The notes beneath the pieces were generated by a model, which was not told where the DNA came from, made no database searches, and saw only the letters and a program-made list of their open reading frames with translations. Position numbers and translations under genes: made by a program. Below, one piece after another: positions 57,707-64,000 of a stretch of 64,000 nt of DNA (position 1 is its first letter; each line of letters opens with the position of its first letter). Source of the stretch: Drosophila miranda (taxonomy: Eukaryota; Arthropoda; Insecta; Diptera; Drosophilidae); assembly GCF_003369915.1 (NCBI RefSeq), contig NC_046677.1, forward strand, positions 5,270,001-5,334,000, given 5' to 3'.

Positions 57707-58391
57707 GTAAGTAACTGTAATCCAAGTACAGTCAGCCCATCCCACTCGGTTCTGCAGTCACTCAAGAAATTTCTTAAGAGGGAAGTTCCAGTTGTAAAAA
57801 TGCGTTTAAGGAAAGATCGCGCTAGAAGTTGAGTTGAAGGCGTAGAAAAGTTCAAATATAAAATATCAAATAAGAGAAAGCAGCTGTCCATATATTTTTA
57901 AAGTGATCGCTCAAAAATTCGTTTGACGTATTTCCCTAGTGCTAATTTCTTCAATTCTAATTCTACAAAAAGCACTTTTGGCTTTTGTCCAGAAAAAACA
58001 ATTTGTTTACTCTTTTCGGATGATAATAGAAGCGGTCCGACGGCTAAGTAACATAACAGTCCCCTGTTAAGTAATGCCCTCACTCTCTGTTAGATGGCCG
58101 CGCGTGTCGACTCCGATAGACCAGCAAGCACGCAGTAGCTTTCCTCAAGAACCTGAACTCTAAACATAGACATAATTTACGATACCTTGAGACTCAAATA
58201 AAAATACAAGTATGAGTGGTATTCTATTCCTGATTAGACTCGCACACACACATACGAGTATTAACATAAATTTGCCGGCAAATAACCAAAACAAAACGAA
58301 CGCAAACGATCCGAACACGTAATGCGAGAGATAAGAAACAGAAAAGCTCGACGTGAAAGAAGCTTCTGGCGGAAGCTCTTTCCGAACTCCC

Positions 58392-58399
58392 TATAAATA
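58392..58399 (+). promoter_or_regulatory. Adh: Adh proximal (larval) promoter TATA box
   Basis: TATAAATA lies 75-82 bases before the Adh ATG, giving a predicted start near 58422 and a leader of about 50 bases. This spacing fits the known proximal promoter of Drosophila Adh. Confidence 0.78.
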
Positions 58400-58473
58400 C
58401 GAGACAGAAAACCAGAATAAATATAATAACAAACTGTTCAACTGTCCCATCGATTCTCAGATCAAAAGACAGA

Positions 58474-59379
58474 ATGTCTCTCACCAACAAGAACGTCGTT
58501 TTCGTGGCCGGTCTGGGCGGCATTGGCCTGGACACCAGCCGGGAGTTGGTCAAGCGTAATCTGAAGGTAAGAGCGATGGAGAGAGAGAGCAATCCCTGGA
58601 ATCCATGGAATCTATGGAATCCTAAATTTAAAAATTTATTTTTTTTAGAACCTGGTCATCCTGGATCGCATTGACAATCCGGCTGCCATTGCCGAGCTGA
58701 AGGCAATCAATCCCAAGGTGACCGTCACCTTCTATCCCTACGATGTGACTGTGCCCATCGCTGAGACCACCAAGCTCCTGAAGACCATCTTTGCCCAACT
58801 GAAGACTATCGATGTCCTGATCAACGGTGCTGGCATCCTGGACGATCATCAGATCGAGCGCACCATTGCCGTTAACTACACGGGCCTGGTCAACACCACC
58901 ACAGCCATTCTGGACTTCTGGGACAAGCGCAAGGGCGGCCCAGGCGGCATCATTTGCAACATTGGCTCCGTCACCGGTTTCAATGCCATCTACCAGGTGC
59001 CCGTTTACTCCGGCACCAAAGCGGCGGTGGTTAACTTTACCTCCTCCCTGGCAGTAAGTAATCCAACGTTTTTTCTACTCCCTAAACTGAATATTTCCTT
59101 CAAATCTCATAGAAACTGGCTCCTATTACTGGTGTCACTGCTTACACTGTCAATCCTGGCATCACCAGGACCACTCTGGTCCACAAATTCAACTCGTGGC
59201 TGGATGTGGAGCCCCTTGTGGCGGAGAAGCTGCTCGAGCATCCCACCCAGACCTCTCAGCAGTGCGCCGAGAACTTTGTGAAGGCCATTGAGCTGAACAA
59301 GAACGGTGCCATCTGGAAGTTGGATTTGGGCACCTTGGAGCCCATCACATGGACCCAGCACTGGGACTCGGGCATCTAA
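58474..59379 (+). CDS. Adh: Alcohol dehydrogenase, insect short-chain type
   Basis: Three exons (58474-58566, 58649-59053, 59113-59379) encode 254 residues. The enzyme oxidises alcohols such as ethanol with NAD+ in the cytosol, mainly in fat body and gut, as a homodimer. Visible features are the nucleotide-binding turn GLGGIGLD (residues 13-20), INGAG after the fourth strand, and the catalytic Ser138, Tyr151 and Lys155 (GSVTG and YSGTK). The C-terminus is QHWDSGI. All splice sites are consensus. Two promoters lie upstream and an AATAAA at 59509-59514. The gene is nested in an osp intron on the opposite strand. It is intact, and codon use is strongly biased to G/C third positions, as expected for a highly expressed gene. 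Confidence 0.99.
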
Positions 59380-59508
59380 ACCATCGCAGAGACTCTATGG
59401 GACATGGCGTTTTAGCTTTTAGTTTCTTTTTTTCCACTCAATTGTTACGTATGGCAATAAGGCTGATTTGATTCTCTTTTATGGAATGAACCCCGTTTTG
59501 AATATGAT

Positions 59509-59514
59509 AATAAA
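59509..59514 (+). terminator. Adh: Adh polyadenylation signal
   Basis: AATAAA lies 130 bases after the Adh stop and about 180 bases before the Adhr start. Use of this site yields monocistronic Adh mRNA; read-through would include Adhr. Confidence 0.75.
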
Positions 59515-59695
59515 AAATTATATTTGAGAAATTTCAACAAAAGCGATAAGAGGTATAGCTCTCTTTTAATTAAAAAAAACTAGATAAATAGCAATGGTCA
59601 GTGGTGGTCAGTGGTCGTTGTGGCCTCTATCGATTTCCACACAAAAACTTTACTGTTTAGTAATAGAAAAGAACTTGAGAAAGGCAGCCAAAAGA

Positions 59696-60890
59696 ATGTA
59701 CGATCTGACGGGTAAGCATGTCTGCTATGTGGCTGACTGCGGTGGTATTGCACTGGAGACCAGCAAGGTTCTCATGACCAAGAATATAGCGGTGAGTGGT
59801 AGAGTGGTGTAGAGAGTGGAGAGTGTTCCGAAGTGGTTCTGGTTCTTAAACAAGTCTCTAGTCTCTAGTCTCTTGGCTGCTGCTGGTAGCTGTCGAAACT
59901 AATTAAGTTAATGACTTTTTCATGTTTTTTTGTCCGCTGACTTTTGCTGTTCGAAGCTACAATTAAGTTTATGTTTTGAGTTTGATCTAGTTTTGCTTAA
60001 GGGAAGTACTTTCGATTACGGATTGGTGGCATATAAAAATATAAACCAAGGAATGTGCTTCATATTGATTCTCTCTTGATTCTTTGTCTAGAAACTGGCC
60101 ATCCTTCAGAGCGTGGAGAACCCCCCGGCCATCGCTCAGTTACAATCGATTAAGCACAGCACACAGATCTTCTTCTGGACCTTCGATGTGACCATGGCCC
60201 GCGAGGAGATGAAGAAGTACTTCGATGAGGTCATGGTCCAGATGGACTACATCGATGTGCTGATCAATGGGGCCACCCTGTGCGATGAGCGGAACATTGA
60301 TGCCACCATCAATACGAATCTGACCGGCATGATGAACACCGTGGCCACTGTGCTGCCCTATATGGACCGAAAGATGGGCGGTTCGGGTGGACTGATTGTG
60401 AATGTCACCTCCGTCATAGGACTGGATCCATCGCCAGTCTTTTGTGCGTACAGTGCCTCAAAGTTTGGTGTGATTGGGTTCACCAGAAGTCTAGCGGTGA
60501 GTGGGCGAGTTCTTAACTTGAAAATGCTCTCTAATATCTTCCATTCTTTCGCAGGATCCCCTGTATTACACCCAAAATGGTGTGGCTGTCATGGCCGTCT
60601 GCTGCGGTCCCACCAAAGTGTTTGTCGATCGGGAACTGACTGCTTTCCTGGAATACGGCCAGTCCTTTGCCGATCGCCTGCGTCGTGCCCCCTGCCAATC
60701 GACGGCCGTCTGCGGCCAGAATATAGTAAATGCCATCGAGAGATCGGAGAACGGACAGATCTGGATTGCCGACAAGGGCGGCCTGGAGTCGGTGTGCCTC
60801 CACTGGTATTGGCATATGGCCGATCAGTTTGTGAACTATATGCAGAGCACTGACGATGAGGATCAGGAGTTTTTTTTGGGGCAGCGATAA
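59696..60890 (+). CDS. Adhr: Adh-related protein (Adhr), short-chain dehydrogenase fold
   Basis: Three exons (59696-59791, 60092-60496, 60555-60890) encode 278 residues. Exon 2 is 405 bases, the same as in Adh, and both introns fall at the same protein positions, showing an old tandem duplication. Ser139, Tyr152 and Lys156 (TSVIG, YSASK) are kept, but the dinucleotide-binding turn reads ADCGGIALE instead of AGLGGIGLD, losing two glycines. I therefore doubt normal NAD use; the function is unknown. The C-terminus is longer and acidic (DDEDQEFFLGQR). No TATA box is visible in the 316 bases after the Adh stop, consistent with expression from a dicistronic Adh-Adhr transcript. AATAAA lies at 60910-60915. 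Confidence 0.98.
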
Positions 60891-60909
60891 TGCATGTCTT
60901 GATCCACGG

Positions 60910-60915
60910 AATAAA
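60910..60915 (+). terminator. Adhr: Adhr polyadenylation signal
   Basis: AATAAA lies 20 bases after the Adhr stop codon, close enough to overlap the very short 3' UTR. Confidence 0.75.
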
Positions 60916-63900
60916 ACATCAAATGTGTCACAAAAAGTAGGCAACTTGTTTGTGGGTTTGGAAATAGATTTGAAATATTTTGAGGTCATATGAATAATGA
61001 CATAAATGAGGGTGCCTGAAAGTATGCCAAGTTTTGGATGGGTTATACGAGTACTACAAATAGATTCCAATTCAGGGGGGAAGCTTTTTTCTATGAAAGT
61101 GTGCGATTTCCATAGAAGACGCTCTAAGAACCTGTAAATATAGAAACTTCTCGGATACAACCTTCTGGAAAAGATTGAGGACTCTTCTACAATGTTTTGT
61201 GATCTCCAAAGACCTTTCGTAGGTTTCTCTTCTAAACTTATTTTCTTTCCTAGGCCGTCGAAACCTTTTGACTTGAATTCCTTTACCGAAAGTCAAGTAC
61301 CACTCGTTCAAGGATTGTCTGACTGGCTGGCATTCCATTTCTAGTGCCATATCAATCTCAACTATGCGATGAACCGAATCGATTCGCAAAATTTCGCCAT
61401 GGCAATGCCGTGCATTGAACTTTGGCACATTTCCAACCGCAGCAGACCATCGAACGTTGCCCGAGAATTGAATGTGAAAACAAACAAATCTGCCGACACA
61501 TTGCACAGGAGGTAGGAAGGCAGGAGGCAGGGGGCACGGGGCTGGGGGCACACTATGCCGCCTTGGCATACTTCCAATTTCAGTGCGTTGTCGTCTTGGT
61601 CTTTGGTTTCCTCCTATTTAGTCGTTGGTGGGGCACGGGGCACGGGGCACTCGCCTCGTAAAAAATCAATAGCCTGCTGCTGCTGCAACAATACCGCCAT
61701 CGTACCACCATTTGAGGACCCAACGCAGCGGAATCATATGCAATCCAAGGAGGCCGCCGTCGCAGCTCCAGCAGACCATTTCCAAGTGACCATTTTTCCA
61801 CTCTCCGTCCGTCCGTCTGTCCATCCGCCCGTCTGTGGCTGTTGCAAGTTGTGCTTTCCTTTCCGCAGCGGCGCAACTTAATTCCAAAAATCGATTAGTC
61901 ACTGTAAGCGAACCGTGCAATTGTCCAGCATTTTTCATTTATAACTCTTTTTTTTTCTTTTCCTTCCTTCGGCTACAAGTCTTTTTCTTTTTTTGGCACA
62001 CGCTTGATTAATTTGCCAGGCAGCCTGGGTTCCAGGGAGCCACAAGGAGGAGGGGAGCGGGGACGGTAGAGACATTTAAAAATGCAGGAAGTAATCGATT
62101 GGTCGATTGGCTAGGGCGCACAATAGGCGCACACAGAAATGGGAGAGGCCCAGAGACCCCCCCCACCCTCTCGAACGGCATAAGGGAGTACACTTTGGAG
62201 GAAACGATCCATTTATTCAGTGGTTCGGAATGATGTATTTACTTTTGATTACTTTTGCGAAAGGGGTTTCCTTTGGGGATCCCTTTGGGGGCACTTGGGA
62301 GTGGGTTCATTGAGAGATTGCAAAATTATGAGATCATCATAGGCATTACTACAGTGATGTGTCCTTAACTTGACTACAAAATACGCTTTTTCTATGAATA
62401 TAAGTTACTTCTCCATTTGCGCTTAGAATTCTATCCATAAAATTCTATCTTCTTAAAAAATTCCCACTAAATAAAACTTCATGATTGATCTATGATCTGT
62501 CCCTAAGTTTTGTACCAGCACAGATGTTATTCCTATGAATATCCCAACAATTCTTAATTCTTTTCTCACTCCATCTTTCTCTTGAAGAACTACCACATAA
62601 TAATCATTCCTTTTCTTCAGTTCTACTTTGCATTCAAGAACTATACAGCCCATGATCACCTCTAAAAACAAGCCCCCCTTCCAGAGCATCAAAGTTTCGT
62701 CTACTTTGCAAAACATTTCCTCCCCCCAAGTTCATTTTCCCCAACCTCCCTTTAACGCCCTCCCCCGCTCTCTCTCTCTCTCTCTCCGATCGAACAATAA
62801 CATGCGACCGACGGACCCGACCGGTTGCCGGCAGTAGGTGGAGATTAATCATTAAAAAAAAATGAGGAAAAAAGTCAGAAAATGCTGTTTAAATGGCAAT
62901 ACGTGCCTGGTCACCAGGTATTTTACTAATTAACCTGACGGATGCACGCCACGCCGCGGCAGCGATGCAGTGATTATGCAATTGCACGGATGGGCGGGGG
63001 AGCCCCCTCCCCCTGCCCCACCACCACTATTCCGATGGGAACATCCACCACAGACACTGATAATGTATCCATTATGGGAATCTATTATTAAAGATGTTGT
63101 GAAATATAGCGATAAATAAAGTTATAATCAAGGGGTTATACAATCAATTTTAAAGTTCAAATCGGTGGGGAATGGTGTGGGGTTCCCAATGGGGAAACTG
63201 TTCTGCTCTGGTAACCACTTTGTTGGCGGGGCGGAGGGGGCTTCTTCTCTATGATCTATTTGTTCAATGAGTGGTGGCCATAATCAGATGATTAGGTTTG
63301 TTGAACTTTGGGGAATGGCTATAGAAATGGGAGTTACGGTTGCGGTATTTTCCGGAAAATTACTTTTTTGCAAAAATAAAAATTCAATTACGTTTTAGAA
63401 AATGTTTGCCATTACATATGTATAGATTAAATTAGTTTTGTGACTAGTGCTTTAAAAAACGCATAATTAAAAAAAAAAAATAGATAATAAAAATAATTAA
63501 ACTTCTATTTATAATTGTATCTATTTATCTATACAAATGTATAGATTAAACTAGTTTTGTGACTAGTGCGTTAAATACAATATAAAAAAAATAATAATAA
63601 TAAAAAAAATAGTACAAAATAAACAAAAAAAATTCCATGTATAATTATATCTATATATCTATTTATCTGTACAAATGTATGGATTAAATTATTTTTGTAA
63701 CTAGTGCCTTAAATAAAATTAAAAAAAAAAATAAAAAATAATAAGCATAACTAAAATTCCATTCATAATTTATCTATTAATTCTTACACCTATCTTAATC
63801 CCAATTGGTTGTTTTTTTAGTCATATTTCTTCATTAAAAACTTTGTAATTTACACATTTTGCTGGCTTTTTCGATCCCCCCCTTGAGCAATGTTCACGAA

Positions 63901-64000
63901 TATTTGTGAACTCGTTTCATAACAGAAAAAGACACATGGAACACATGTTGCATAGAACGACAATCCACACACACACACACAGAGACGATCGACTCTTAAA
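60916..64000. other. Large osp intron, part downstream of Adhr
   Basis: No coding exon is recognised. It contains a CT repeat (62769-62787), C-rich patches, an A/T-rich imperfect tandem repeat near the right edge and a CA repeat (63969-63981). The missing 5' exons of osp must lie further right. Confidence 0.6.
63418..63790. repeat. A/T-rich imperfect tandem repeat, three copies
   Basis: The core TGTATAGATTAAATTAGTTT followed by TGTGACTAGTGC recurs at about 63419, 63538 and 63676 (periods 119 and 138), each followed by an A-rich stretch and TCTATTTATCT-type sequence. Copy 3 is the most diverged. Confidence 0.8.

Overview
This window is Drosophila nuclear DNA, most likely from an obscura-group species, on the chromosome arm that carries the Adh region (Muller element B). 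The basis is a complete Adh gene (254 aa in three exons, two residues shorter than my recollection of the melanogaster protein) followed by Adhr, both lying inside an intron of an opposite-strand gene recognisable as outspread (osp). I cannot name the species from sequence alone.

Left part (1-27468): an accessory block. It is a head-to-tail array of one jockey-clade non-LTR retrotransposon family: units A (1-2413), B (2414-7926), a 5'-only fragment C (about 7927-8251), D (11741-13656), E (13657-18623) and F (18624-24723). Poly(A) tails run directly into the next unit's 5' UTR, as in telomeric HeT-A/TART arrays. Only unit B keeps both reading frames open. Unit F carries an in-frame triplication of the gag zinc-knuckle module. 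Units A, D and F share the same 4-base frameshift in ORF2. Inside the block is a 2.75 kb host segment present twice in opposite orientation (arms 8252-10998 and 24724-27468). Each arm holds a small Cys-Gly-Pro sperm-protein-like gene of the Mst(3)CGP type, with a recognisable translational control element, and a second CGP exon. Beside arm 1 there is also an inverted piece of the LINE array (10999-11740).

Middle (27469-38922): about 9.7 kb of non-coding DNA rich in simple repeats, then three identical tRNA-Pro(AGG) genes (+, -, +), then the downstream and 3' UTR region of osp.

Right part (38923-64000): nine minus-strand osp exons (53317 down to 38923) join with consistent phases into exactly 1500 codons. 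They encode the end of a first PH domain, a second PH domain and a long coiled-coil region. The 5' exons lie beyond the window. One osp intron holds a degenerate Helitron-like coding fragment and a short copy of an osp exon piece. The large 5' intron contains Adh (with distal and proximal promoters) and Adhr on the plus strand. Adhr starts 316 bases after the Adh stop, the arrangement known to give a dicistronic transcript in melanogaster.
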